Assembly (NCBI GenBank): GCA_018806915.1 | Contig: JAGKQI010000073.1 | Coordinates: forward strand, 62,001-126,000 | Length of the DNA: 64,000 nucleotides | Direction of reading: 5' to 3' | Origin: Phytophthora colocasiae | Lineage: Eukaryota > Oomycota > Peronosporomycetes > Peronosporales > Peronosporaceae | In this document: positions 9,004 through 32,027 of the stretch, piece by piece | Layout of the letters: every line of letters begins with the position of its first letter | Numbering within the stretch: position 1 is the first letter of the stretch | Translations under genes and position numbers: made by a program | The notes under the pieces: model-generated | Told to the model about the DNA's origin: nothing | What the model saw: only the letters and a program-made list of their open reading frames with translations | Database searches by the model: none

Positions 9004-9976
9004 TCACCGGGTTGTGGTGGACGAAAATTTCCCGACCACACTGTCTCGCGTGATGAGAGCTCGACTGAGAACAAATGCTGCATCTTTGAGCGACCCCAGC
9101 ACTCGGCAAATTGGTGTAAAGAAGTCCACCGTCATGTCCAGCCGTGTAACGTGAGAGGTAACTTCATCCCACTCAAACAATAGCGAACAAGGGAGAAGCA
9201 TACGCCGCCCGAGCAGTTTGTGACTCAGCTCGCTGTCCTCTTGGTGCACCAACACGTTTTTCAGTGTAGATTCCGTCACCGTCACAGTCAATGACGCAGA
9301 GACAACGACGAGGTTCTTCACTGGTTCCTCCATGTGCTCCAGCTGGAAGTGCAAGTCTCCGAAGTACTCTGAATAGCGCTGCCACTGCTCAACGAGCGTC
9401 AACCCCGTATCGATCACCAACACTGACATCCGACGCAAAGGAGGATCGTAGAAACACAAGTTGTTGCTGAGCTTCCGCGTTTTGAGCATATCGCCTCGAA
9501 CACGCTCCCCTTCGCAGGGGCTGATGAAGCGACCAGACTCCATGGCGAAAGAGAGACAAGTACTCGACAACCACATTGAAGACGCTCTGTTTGGCACCGA
9601 AGAGAATGCGGTCTCGTTGCATCTCCAGCAACGGGATCTCCTCCTTCAGCTTGCAGACCGTCTCGTTGAGGAGGTCTCCCTTTCGGTCTTGCTTGAGTCG
9701 GTAACGAGCTTGGTTGATGCGACACTGCTCGCGACGTCGAGCCGTCTTCAGTCGCTTCTGTTTGCTGCTGGCGCTTGCGTTCTTGGGGCATTTCCGCGTG
9801 GTGGCGTCGTTGACGATGATGTGGTGAGGAGCAGTGTAGCGATTCCCCTCCGGAAAGTAGTTTCCTGGTGGGGACTCGGAGTTGTTGTGTCGGGCTCGCT
9901 CGAATAGAGGCCCAACCATCATCGACATCGAAGGGGACTGGTTAAAGTCTTGGAAGGTAGGAATGACTTGTTGCAT
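9004..9976 (-). CDS. Second oomycete bZIP paralog, frame-broken near 9390
   Basis: From ATG 9976 the frame gives the N-terminus (MVGPLFERARHNN), the basic region RRREQCRINQARYRLKQ with the same Asn-to-Cys change, a leucine-rich helix (LKEEIPLLEMQRDRI) and LVFLRSSFASDVSVGDRYGVDA. It then stops at 9389, while homology to the neighbour continues in another frame (VEQWQRYSEYFGDLHFQLE) to 9004. Comparison with the intact paralog places the break at 9388-9396, equal to loss of two bases or gain of one. It may be a recent pseudogene or a sequence error. Tandem with its paralog at 7262-8575 on the same strand. Confidence 0.75.
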
Positions 9977-12031
9977 TTGCGTTGTTGGTGTCGAATTGGG
10001 AAATGAGCGTGCTCACGTGGCTGGAAGGCCTGGTCACACTTTGTCCTTGTGTATGGCCAGCTAATAAGCTTAGCAATTTGTGACAGAATATGGGGAAACC
10101 ACGTGGTGATGTCAAGTAGCGCGATCGGTGATTTCCACCACCAGGTATCATCGCGCAATCAGAGATGCCCTACGGAAATCCTGATAAGTTTACCTGTAGT
10201 TGCTGCAAGGTTCGGGTGAGTGGCTGCCTCCATTTTGTATCCCTACGGCGTTGGTTGAGGTGGCTGACTGACGAGAAAACACAGGCGAGTGCCGTACCGG
10301 TGTTCTGTCATGTTAAATGGTCATCGTAGGCAAATCTCTCCCTCGACTTCCAGCAGTGTTCCTACGGTACTTACATTTTGATGTCTACTGCAGGATACGT
10401 CTTGAACGGGTGGGCATGCTGCTGTGGAAAATGTTGCTACATATTGATCATTGTAGTCACAAGTGCACCCGAACATGTGAGCTCTAACAGGCAGGGACTT
10501 CGAGACCGCATGGGCACATCTAGACTAGCAGGGGAAACAGCAACAACGCAGTGAGGAGGAGGCCAAGGGCAAGGTTGTCGAAGAGCTATCCGGTCGTTGA
10601 CACGAGCTACTCATCCGTTGACGGCGCCAGCTCATTTCGAATGACTCACGCTCGAGGACAGTGGCGACGAACCTGTACGTCACCGACGCATCCCGAGGGG
10701 ATACCGGCCAGATGGAAGAACTCGACTCCGACGGAGCCTCTCCGTGCAAGTCGCCCGTGGCAAATAGCTGCCGTGCAGCAACTTGTCCAACGATAAAACC
10801 TCTATTCCTCCTACTTGCCTCCGTGAATAGGTACCTACAGAACCGGAAGTCCCGCGTCAATGTAGACGTGATGACGGGACTCGCTTCCGCCTGTATGAGT
10901 GGTCCGTGGCCCAAGCAGAGTCAGCAGCAAGTGGTGACCTCCTTTTTGAGGGTAGCCGCACGTGCGAAGCACACACACAGTGGGCGCATCTCGAGCTTCT
11001 CCGTCATTTCAACACCATTTGACCGGCAGGCTGCCGCACCACGGAGTCCGTGACGGACGCACGAGCACTCACGCGGCGAGCGCTGGCCCTTTCCATCCAC
11101 CGCACCCACCCGCCAGCACCTCGACGTCGCCATCCGGAGCGAAATTCCTGCAGGAATCGCCGTGTTCAGCCCGGAGAGCTTCGGTCTCGTCACTCGCGCA
11201 GCTTTTCTGCCCGTGCATATGCCGCGCGCCCATCACATTCTCCACAGGTGCTTTTGGTTCGTCGTCGGCATTGGGCTCCGCATCCTTTTGGGCTCTACAT
11301 CAGCTTCGTGCTTGGCGCACACTTGACACTATCAACGGCAGCGTGTTAGCATGAGTGGCTCGTAACAAGCCAGCACTAGCCTCGTCGAAGTAGGAAATGC
11401 ATGCATTTGCTGTGGCGGACAGAACGCCATCCGCTGCTGCTGCTGCAGACGAAGGCGTCGTCGACAGGTCTATCCTCAGATTTGCTTGAATCCGCGCTGT
11501 ACTTGGTCTTTGTATGCAAACTGAAGTTAAATGCGCAAACGCTTCCCGCTGACACGACACAGATGCTGATCCAGTGTGCTGCAACTCAAACACGCTGAAT
11601 CTAAATCATACATATATAGACATTTTTTTCCACGAGGCACTCAAATTGAAAGCGCTATGATCGTTCCGTGTCATGTCTGAGCGTCAAATGCAGGATGAAA
11701 ATGCTGTTCTCCGATGAACATCGTGCTTTTCGCCTCATGTTCTGGTTTAAGAGCGTCTTATGTTGGTGAAATGTAGACGAAGGGAAGCGCGCTAATCATT
11801 TGGATTAGCGGTAATTGACAACATCCGTGTACTTGATTTTATATTTTTTTAATCTGGAACGGAAATAAGTACATCGTACTCCACAAGCACTACACTAACC
11901 CTTCTTTCATCTTTGCGCCTCTAAATGTGCTGCACCAATTGCTTCTCTTGATCTTGTAGAAGTGCTCAGCTTCCAAGGGAAAATCTATGGAGCTCGAGGT
12001 TACGGAGCTCGAGGTACCAAAAAATCATATG
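9977..12031. other. Stretch without a supportable gene
   Basis: Several frames of 60-130 codons exist on both strands between 10.5 and 11.6 kb, but they overlap each other, are rich in Ser, Pro, Arg and Cys, and show no motif. A 56-codon frame at 10317-10487 (+) is equally unsupported. A 15-bp near-tandem duplication (GGAGCTCGAGGT twice) is at 11989-12015. I see no gene here. Confidence 0.5.
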
Positions 12032-12037
12032 TGTTAG

Positions 12038-12088
12038 CCAAAATAAAATTAGTCAGCACAAATTTTTATTTTATTGCAAATGAATTAA
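12038..12088 (+). repeat. Left TIR of the MULE
   Basis: Starts CCAAAATAAAATTAGTCAGC. The reverse complement of 14218-14268 matches with three differences. Confidence 0.8.
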
Positions 12089-12439
12089 TTATCTCATAGC
12101 GGTTATTCATGTGGATATTCTAGCGGTTATTCAATGAGTATGGTTATTCTATGAGTACTCTGGTGTTTATTATGGAGCCATTAGTAAAATCTAGTCTGCA
12201 TCGCATACTCATGAGATGTTTTGCTACTTTTCAGTATTCGGTGATGAAACCCACATGGTCTGCTTTTCAATATTCGGTTATGAAACTCACGTGGCCTGTA
12301 AAACAATGCGTGAAACCTACATTTGCCTTTGAGTTTTGCTCTTTTTGAGTCCATTCATTATTTGATTATGGCTTCAACACCAACATCGGCACCCCCCTCC
12401 ACCATCAACCTCGAGCTACCTTATTCCGCTACCTCAGGA

Positions 12440-13584
12440 ACAAGTATTTGAGTCGTATGAAGAGGCAGAGACTGCCCTTCACGCTTGGAATCGGCACCAA
12501 GTTATTGACGTGACAAGGCCCAAAACAAGTAAAATAAGGCAAATGAAATTAGACAACTGCTGGCTCGTCAAATGAGGAAGAGTTTGTAAGCTGTTGCACG
12601 GAAATTCGGTCGTGTAACTCAAGGGCCTCCGCCCGTTGCCTCGGCCACCCATGGCCCATGATCACTTCTCGTGTGGGGCAATGTATCATCCACTGCACTA
12701 GCCCCAAAATACTCCTCGGATGCTACTGCGTCCTGGCGGTTAGACTATCTCGATCTTTACTGGTGGAAATACAAGCCAAAAGTTGTGCGCTGCTGGACTT
12801 CGCAATATTTGTATTTCGGTATCGTGACACGTCTCCAGTCGAAGGTACACACTGGAAGCGCAAGAGATAGCTGGTGTCATCTAAAGGAAATTTGCTGACT
12901 GCTTTCGAGAAACTCCTGCCATGGTGGCAAACTTGTATCAAGAACGCAAGTTTAGATATCGAGGGAGATGTCGGCAAAATTCCGCACATCCTACAAGACG
13001 AGCGGTACTCGACGGTAGTAATGTTTATCAGCAGATATTCTTTGAACGAAACCGCAAATTTGTGGAAACAGGCTGCGGAAATTGTTACCAAGAAAACTTT
13101 GGTCGCACCCTGTACTGGTACTTTCCTCCGCTCAAATGGAAGACCCTGTGTGCATGACCTCATCGCGATTGTGAAATCTAATCGACAAAAGAAGCTACAG
13201 GTTCAAGACTTCCATGCTCACTGGCTGACGCGTCGTGGTATACCAGAGGACTCGAGAGCAAGAGTGTTAGTACCAGCCCCATTACAGTCCAAGAAGTCCA
13301 AGAAAAGAAATCATGGCAGTTCAGGCACGGCCAGAGATGCAACGTTCAGCGAGCGTGTCGACTTTAATCATCCAGCGACCCCACCAACTACACAGCCAAC
13401 AATTACGGAGCTGCTCACGTCTACTAACTCGTTCTTCGAAAGTGCCAATGATCCAGTCCCTCAACTCCCGCCGTTGAGAGTAGCTATAAACCAGGGCGAT
13501 GAAGGCAATGAATCAAAGACGTCTTACTTTCCGGATTACCTGTCACCTCGGGCATGGGGGTACGCTAGCCGTGGGCATTTCTAA
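12440..13584 (+). pseudogene. MULE transposase remnant
   Basis: Around 12440-12530 one frame reads like a FAR1/MULE N-terminus (FESYEEAETALHAWNRH). After a gap lacking the catalytic domain, MULE C-terminal signatures appear in changing frames: WTSQYLYFG near 12800, then SPVEGTHWK near 12840, a TAG at 12868, and SSKGNLLTAFEKLLPWW from 12874. A SWIM-like zinc motif follows (APCTGTFLRSNGRPCVHDL), then a low-complexity tail to 13584. The longest clean frame is 236 codons (12874-13584). No functional transposase can be made. Confidence 0.7.
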
Positions 13585-14217
13585 GACTTACAGAAGAATT
13601 TAGAGAAAGACAGACTTTGCTGTAAAATTTGAAAAGTATATGACATTGCATTACGAAACTGTTCTTTTGTTTGAAGGAAACCTAAGAATCGCATAATCTA
13701 TTTGTGCTTACGCTACGGCTTTTTTTTTTCAACCTTTCCACTTTTGTGCAGTAGTCTCCTCTCTTTTATTTGTCGTTTCTTTCAGATCACCAATAGTTGT
13801 ATTTTATCTCCGGAATGGGTAGTTTTTATTGCAAACAAATGAAAAAACTACTACAGGTAGCCAGCCTTATAGCGCACACAGCCGAAGCTTCGTCAATAAC
13901 TCGCACTACAATGGATTATACTCAAATGAGTACAGTTGGCGATGTTGATGCACACTTCACAGTTCTTCGGCCCCGTGCTTACCTATCCAAAGCGATCCGA
14001 TAATTCAAAAGTATCGTCAACAGCCCTAATTATCCTTGCAAGCAAACGAGAAATGATCCTGTGAGTTGTTGACAAAACTGAATGTGATTAATATACTTCT
14101 TCGCGCTACAGTAATTTACATTTTAATGGAGTTCACGTACAACAGCGAAGCTTCCTCTGGTTTGCCCATTTCTCCGAATTAAATATCGTATGAACCCTTT
14201 GACAATAACTGTCGGAT

Positions 14218-14268
14218 TTAATTCATTTGCAGCAAAATAAAAATTTGTGTTGACTAATTTTATTTTGG
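14218..14268 (-). repeat. Right TIR of the MULE
   Basis: Inverted partner of 12038-12088 with 48 of 51 positions matching. Confidence 0.8.
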
Positions 14269-14816
14269 TCAACAGCCTTTGTCTAAACCTGTGTTCTCGA
14301 CAAAACGTTTTCGCTAACACACGTTTCACGCACTAATCGAATCAGCCGGTCGGGCGCATCTCGGCGGCCTGCTCCTGCCCGATCCTTCCAAGCCATAGTG
14401 GGGGCAAGTGATTTCGAGAATAGCAGCATCATGAGACCCTCGTCATCACCCTCACCAAGGTCTTGCTGCAGCCCATGTCGTTGTCGATGTTCCATCAACG
14501 TGTAGGGAACTTCCTACTAGGAAGTGAAGGCTGTCGATGGTGAACATGCATGCTCGCCTGCAAAGTTTCCTTGAGCCCGCGGCAATCGAATTGCAGGCCG
14601 CTTCTGTACGAAAAAGTGTGCAAAAAAACTTTCCATCGGCCCTTCTTTCCCAATGTGCCGACCTGTAAACGAGAGCATACTCAACCCAAGTCTTTTCCCC
14701 CTTGTGCCGACACACACTCATCCTCCCCATGCAAACGCTCGCAGCTTCTTGCTTGGACATCATTTGCCAACCGGCGCACTCGTCCACAGATCGCTCCGTC
14801 CGTCCGCCCGCTAATT

Positions 14817-15803
14817 ATGCGCACCAAGCAGTCGGCCGACTTCGAGCAGCAGGAGAGCACGTGGATCTACTTGCTGCACCAGCAGGCGCCGCCTCAGACG
14901 CGACTCTCGGCTGAGGCTTCACTGGCGCTTCCCCCCATCATCGATGCCGGCCCGGGCCCGAATGGCAGCGCGTTGTTCGCGGATCAGTCGGCCACGGCCC
15001 CGACGCTGCCTGCACGCAGTCTATTGCTGCCTCCACAACCCTCTTCCGCCTCCACTATGATCCTCTCGAGCCAAGACAAGGCGGTGCAGCCCCCAAACAG
15101 CCTCTTGACGCTGTCGCTCCCTCGTCTTAGTGACCTTGGCTCCAGCACGCCGTCGGCCAAATCTCCGCACAGTAGTAACAAGCGCGCGTGCTTCCCCAAG
15201 AAGTGTGACTTCCCCATGTGCAAGAACAGCTCGCGTAGTCGCGGCTTCTGCTACAGTCACGGAGGAGGTCGACGCTGTCGTATGGACGGCTGCAACAATG
15301 GCGCAGTGAGTCGAGATCTGTGCAAACGTCACGGCGGCGGTCGTCGTTGCCGCGTCACAGGCTGTAAAAGCAGTTCAGAGAGTGGTGGACTGTGCTACAG
15401 CCACGGAGGCGGCCGACGCTGCAGCTTGTCGTGGTGCTCGGCTCGGGCCAAGAAGGGCGGATTCTGTGCTGTCCATTTGACAGGAGATCGGACTCCGCCA
15501 GCGGCAGCGTCCTCTGCAACTTCAACTTCAGACAGTTCGTCATCGGACGACGTCCACCCGAACGTAGTGGAAACGCTGTTGTCGCTGTCGAAAGACCAGA
15601 AGGAGACGGAAGAAACGAATGCAACAGCGACGTCACCATCTTCCAATGGCAAAGTGCGTTTTGCCATCGCGTCACTGCTCCAACTAGAGCTGGGCCAAAC
15701 AGGCAAACGCAACGGAGGTCAGGTCCAGGCGGGTCTCTTGGCTGCCATATTTAAGTGCACGTTCATCGTGGGCCTCGCCTTCCTTGCTGTTCCCCTGTTT
15801 TAG
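14817..15803 (+). CDS. WRKY19-like CCHC zinc-finger protein with hydrophobic C-terminus
   Basis: The frame is open from 14550, but MRTKQSADFEQQEST at 14817 is the preferred start; upstream sequence is basic and unlike protein. A Ser/Pro/Leu-rich N-terminal half precedes four tandem zinc modules at about residues 130-220. Each reads C..C..C.YSHGGGRRC or a close variant (GFCYSHGGGRRC, DLCKRHGGGRRC, GLCYSHGGGRRC, GFCAVHLTG). This Cys/His pattern is called WRKY19-like zinc finger and is expanded in oomycetes. A Ser/Thr-rich linker follows, and the last ~20 residues are hydrophobic (AAIFKCTFIVGLAFLAVPLF), like a tail anchor. The tail might instead come from an unspliced last intron. Molecular function unknown. 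Confidence 0.75.
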   Translation: MRTKQSADFEQQESTWIYLLHQQAPPQTRLSAEASLALPPIIDAGPGPNGSALFADQSATAPTLPARSLLLPPQPSSASTMILSSQDKAVQPPNSLLTLSLPRLSDLGSSTPSAKSPHSSNKRACFPKKCDFPMCKNSSRSRGFCYSHGGGRRCRMDGCNNGAVSRDLCKRHGGGRRCRVTGCKSSSESGGLCYSHGGGRRCSLSWCSARAKKGGFCAVHLTGDRTPPAAASSATSTSDSSSSDDVHPNVVETLLSLSKDQKETEETNATATSPSSNGKVRFAIASLLQLELGQTGKRNGGQVQAGLLAAIFKCTFIVGLAFLAVPLF

Positions 15804-15892
15804 TGCGTGTAGTGAGTGCGAGGCCACAGTGTTTATTACGAACCATCAAACTAAGCTACAAACAATGAAATTTGCTTCGTGCAGTTGAATCT

Positions 15893-27684
<11,792 letters not shown>

Positions 27685-27781
27685 AACAAGACAGACGTCC
27701 GCATTAAATAGGAGCGTCACTTTACCCAAGAAACAGTCGCAACTAAAAACTAAAACGTAAAAAACTGAAAACGCTAAGGAA

Positions 27782-28682
<901 letters not shown>

Positions 28683-29003
28683 TTCAAGTGCAGATTGGAG
28701 ACTGACGGCAGTTGGAGAGGGATCCAGGAAAATTTGGCAGTTAACAACTTGGAGATTTCTGGCAAATTCAATGGCAAGTTTTAGTGACGACTGCTACACA
28801 GTGCGAATTGACAGGCAGTTAACGGGAATTTCTTGTACACATAGTGCAAGCACGCAAGTTTTAGCATCGAAGGCTATCCAAATCAACATGAATTGACAGG
28901 ATTCGAGCTCAGTCTTGTTCAAAAGCCTCGGCAACATTCAGTTTGCCGTTTATCCTCAAGATACCATGTTGATCGTACGGAAGCATATCAAGACAGACAC
29001 TAA

Positions 29004-29021
29004 GGCCCATGCCTAACCGGG
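29004..29021 (+). repeat. Left TIR of the 964-bp Harbinger element
   Basis: GGCCCATGCCTAACCGGG, preceded by TAA. Confidence 0.88.
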
Positions 29022-29214
29022 GCTTTTTCGTGCCATGAGTGTCACGGACGGCTGTGATTGGCGGGTACAGCAAGTGGATTAGGGCTGTTGGTTGCGGTGG
29101 TGGCACAGTGAAAGTGCCATGGCAACACGTTGTGCCATGCACCACAATCGAAAATTACGCTGTTTTTCCCGTAAATTTTGCTCTTCGCGGTCGCGTCAAG
29201 ATTTTTGCGCCAAA

Positions 29215-29800
29215 ATGCACCACGACGAGGTAGCTACTGTCGTCTTAGGTCTGCAGCTCATGGCGCTGTTGTTCGTCTATTGTGATGAGAGGAAGCCATG
29301 CTTGGAGAGGAGCAGGCTCAACTGGAAGCACCATTCTCAACTGCTGCTGAACGAAGGACAGTTTCGGCAGTATTATCGCATGTCTTTTCGGTCGTTCGAG
29401 CGGTTGGTGCAGCTTCTCGAGCCACACTTGCGCGTTGATGAAGCCCAATCTCGTCGACGGACGGGAACAGAACCTCTATCGCCGGTCAACAAGGTCCAGA
29501 TCTGCGTGTCGTGGTTGGCTGGATACTCCTACCATCCCGTCCGCATGCTGTCCGGAGCAAGCTCCTCGGGGTTTTACGCTTGTCTCCATGCCGTCATGGA
29601 CGCGATTGAAGCACAAGATGAGCTTCAGCTTCGTTTCCCGGTCACGGAGAACGAACAACGAAAATCAGCAGCAGCGTTCTCGCATCGCAGCAAATCTGGG
29701 CCAGGCAAAGAACCGGTGTTGACGGGATGTGTCGGAGCTATCGATGGCTGGCTCTGTCAAATACAAGTGCCGCGCCTATTCGCGGTTTACCAGAGCCATT
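29215..29800 (+). pseudogene. Harbinger transposase N-terminal fragment
   Basis: From ATG 29215 the frame reads as a Harbinger (DDE_Tnp_4) N-terminal half: FVYCDERKPCLERSRLNW, YYRMSFRSFERLVQLLEPHL, then ISCVSWLAGYSY-like helices and the first catalytic box GCVGAIDGW with its Asp. The expected second Asp and the Glu are missing: after QIQVP the sequence passes into unrelated codons and the right TIR. This is an internal deletion product. Confidence 0.75.
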
Positions 29801-29949
29801 CGCTAGCTGCGAAGCTGCGTGTGCCGAGCTTGACGAAAATTGCCGTGCGAGACCTGGCATGGCGTGGCACAAAGCCGTCTGGGTCAGGAATGGACTTGGT
29901 GGCACCTCAGTACTGTCCTACCCCTATGGCACGCGTGGCACGCATGGCT

Positions 29950-29967
29950 CCCGGTTAGGCATGGGCC
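29950..29967 (-). repeat. Right TIR of the 964-bp Harbinger element
   Basis: CCCGGTTAGGCATGGGCC, followed by TAA; exact inverted partner of 29004-29021. Confidence 0.88.
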
Positions 29968-30103
29968 TAAGCTACGTCAGTTTCTTGACACGAACGACAA
30001 TAAGCTACATGTGGTAGTCGAAGACAATGCTGGCGTTGTTGGAGTGCATTTTCAGTTCACTCAACAAACCGAGCTCGTCGCGATCTGCATCGTCAGTGCT
30101 GGT

Positions 30104-31646
30104 TCTGCTGTTGTGTTGCAGATGGGGTCTCTCACTCCAGGTCTTGTGCTGACAGCGTTAAGGACGCTGTTCGAAGACCCAAGTACCGTGAAGGTGATGC
30201 ATGATATCCATCGAGCTGCCTATTGGTTGCATCGCTACGGTCTCACAAACCTCCGCATGGTGAAGTGCATCGATCTCCAACTCGTGTATGAGAATTCCGT
30301 AAACCCAGCTCACCTTCAAGCCAGTATGTTGGAGATCGTGAAAAACTGTGAGTCATCGGGTTCCTCCTTTACCATGGCAGGAACAATGGCATCGTTTCGG
30401 ACGAAGACGCAGTCTGTCAGGCCAGCTGAATGGACTATCAAGCCACTTCCAGACTCGCTACTCGAGCGTCTTGCTAATGAAGCGAATTTATACGTGCGGT
30501 GCTATATTTCCGTTGACAAGGAACTTGCATCTTCAGCTGCCTATCACGCTATGACGGCAGCACGTTGGCAGCATGCCGTGGCCAACCAAGGGGTTCGAGC
30601 AATCTGGTTTAATCCCGATGTAGACAACCAGCCTCGAAGTTTGGAGTGTTTCGACTACAACAATACGGGAATACCAGGGATGCTGGCTCTACCTGGTGGC
30701 ATCTCGCCTCTCGAACTACAATGTGATCTCGACCCAGTACTCGAGCTTCTTCCAAAACAGTATAGTGACGCCATTGTCACTATCGACGACTACCACACGA
30801 AACTCGTGGACGTTTGTCTGGATGTTGGTCGCATTCCTTACGTCTACACTGGCAAGAAGCAGCGAGTTGTGCTCAGTAAAAACAACGCACCTGTCACGAA
30901 AGAAACCATCGACGAGATTATTGCGAATCTGGGTGGGGAAATGCGAATCGGTAGCGACAACCGAGCTGGTATTGACAGGCAGTTGCATCGTATCTCGGTG
31001 ATGCGGGATAAGACGGACGAGGTGTACGGCCTCACCATGCGCGTCGGTCGAGCACTTCTCAACTCTGCGTGTGTGCTGACAGATTTACTGCTAAGTGACA
31101 AGCACGCGGGTAAGTCGGTGCTGTTTCTTGGAAAACCTGGCAGCGGTAAGACGACGCTGATCCGTGACGTGGCTCGGTGCGTGTCGGAGACGATGGAGAA
31201 CGTCTGCATCATCGACACGTCGAACGAGATCGGTGGCGACGGCCTGGTACCTCATTCGTGTGTGGGGTGGGCTCGACGGATGATGGTTCCGTCCCTGGAA
31301 GCACAGGCCAGCGTGATGGTGGAGTGCGTGCAGAACCACACGGTGGAGACATTGATCGTGGACGAGATCGGTCGCAAGGCGGAGGTGTTGGCAGCTTCGA
31401 CGGTTCGTCAGCGCGGTCCGAGGTTGATAGCAAGTGCTCACGGCGATTTCCGGTCGTTGATCAAGAATCCGGATCTCAAGGGTTTGGTAGGCGGTTCTCA
31501 GCAGGTGATCTTGGGCGATGGCGCGGCAGCTCGATCTGCGTCGAAGAATAAGCTGCAGACTCAGCGTGCTGGCAATCCGATCTTCGATGTGATTGTGGAA
31601 TTGGATCATGAGGTTCGCGGACGCTGTCGGATCATTTGGGATGTGG
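30104..31646 (+). repeat. 1.54-kb inverted repeat, arm 1 (arm 2 at 32465-34006)
   Basis: The two arms are nearly identical along their length, 1543 against 1542 bases. The one-base difference is the frame break of arm 2. Identity begins sharply at TCTGCTGTTGTGTTGCAG and stops sharply at CATTTGGGATGTGG. The spacer is about 820 bp. Confidence 0.88.
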
Positions 31647-31749
31647 TGCAGGAGGTGGATAACGTTTTGAACGGTGAGGACTTCAATTGTGAAACACGTC
31701 AGCGGGTTGAAAGCTCCTGTGGAGTCCAGGTTCCTAACGTTTAGCTTCC

Positions 31750-32027
31750 AAATGAATTGATTCGCATTATCTGACTCATTAAACTGGAGATTGTCTTGCA
31801 TCTACACATCCTAAAGTGGGATGGTAAAATCAATACGAAATACTTCCACGTACATTGTGTTTCGTGAAGCAGCATAACATTGCAGGTATACTTCTCATTT
31901 TTCTAACCTATGCAGCACGTAGATAAACTCGAAACTAGCGTTTACTTTCAGTTTGGGATGGTATAATCATCGGTCGAGGTTTCCAGGTAAAGAAATCGTC
32001 GATCACTTGCATAAACGTATCGATCCA
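31750..32027. other. Short AT-rich spacer between the facing copies
   Basis: Lies between the stops of the two convergent copies. No ORF, RNA gene or repeat is recognised. Confidence 0.5.

Larger units (their letters stand above)
12032..14276 (+). mobile_element. Internally deleted Mutator-like element (MULE), ~2.2 kb
   Basis: 51-bp terminal inverted repeats (12038-12088 and 14218-14268, 48/51 matching) enclose remnants of a MULE transposase: an N-terminal FAR1-like segment and the C-terminal third, without the DDE core. The outer ends are uncertain. The right side repeats a GTGTTAGC-like outer sequence about 45 bp further out (14305-14330), as if something had been inserted into that TIR. 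No 9-bp target duplication could be identified. The element is AT-rich compared with flanking genes. Confidence 0.7.
29004..29967 (+). mobile_element. Truncated PIF/Harbinger transposon, 964 bp
   Basis: 18-bp perfect terminal inverted repeats (GGCCCATGCCTAACCGGG) with a 3-bp TAA target duplication (29001-29003 and 29968-29970), diagnostic of the PIF/Harbinger superfamily. It carries only the first part of a DDE transposase and so is non-autonomous. It lies inside an exon of the copy-1 pseudogene. Confidence 0.88.
28900..31744 (+). pseudogene. Degraded paralog (copy 1) of the exonuclease-like/SpoIIIAA ATPase gene
   Basis: Coding sense begins after a possible acceptor (TTGACAG at 28893-28899), reads DSSSVLFKSLGN... 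to 29003, is cut by a Harbinger element, and resumes in the same frame after one TAA copy at 29971 (LRQFLDTNDNK...). It then matches the minus-strand gene at 32028-35635 through one exonuclease-like domain, the SpoIIIAA-like domain, Walker A (GKPGSGKTT) and Walker B (TLIVDEIGRK), ending at 31744 without the SUMO-like domain. The two N-terminal exonuclease-like domains of the full gene are not seen. From 30104 to 31646 the DNA is almost identical to the opposite copy; outside it is clearly diverged. If transcribed it could give only a shortened ATPase. Confidence 0.75.

Noticed and set aside
10525..11593. Several 60-130-codon frames on both strands
   Set aside because: They overlap each other on opposite strands, with no motif, splice pattern or homology; treated as chance.
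13600..14550. Further genes right of the MULE remnant
   Set aside because: Only short frames without motif, partly inside the TIR or antisense to the zinc-finger gene's 5' region.
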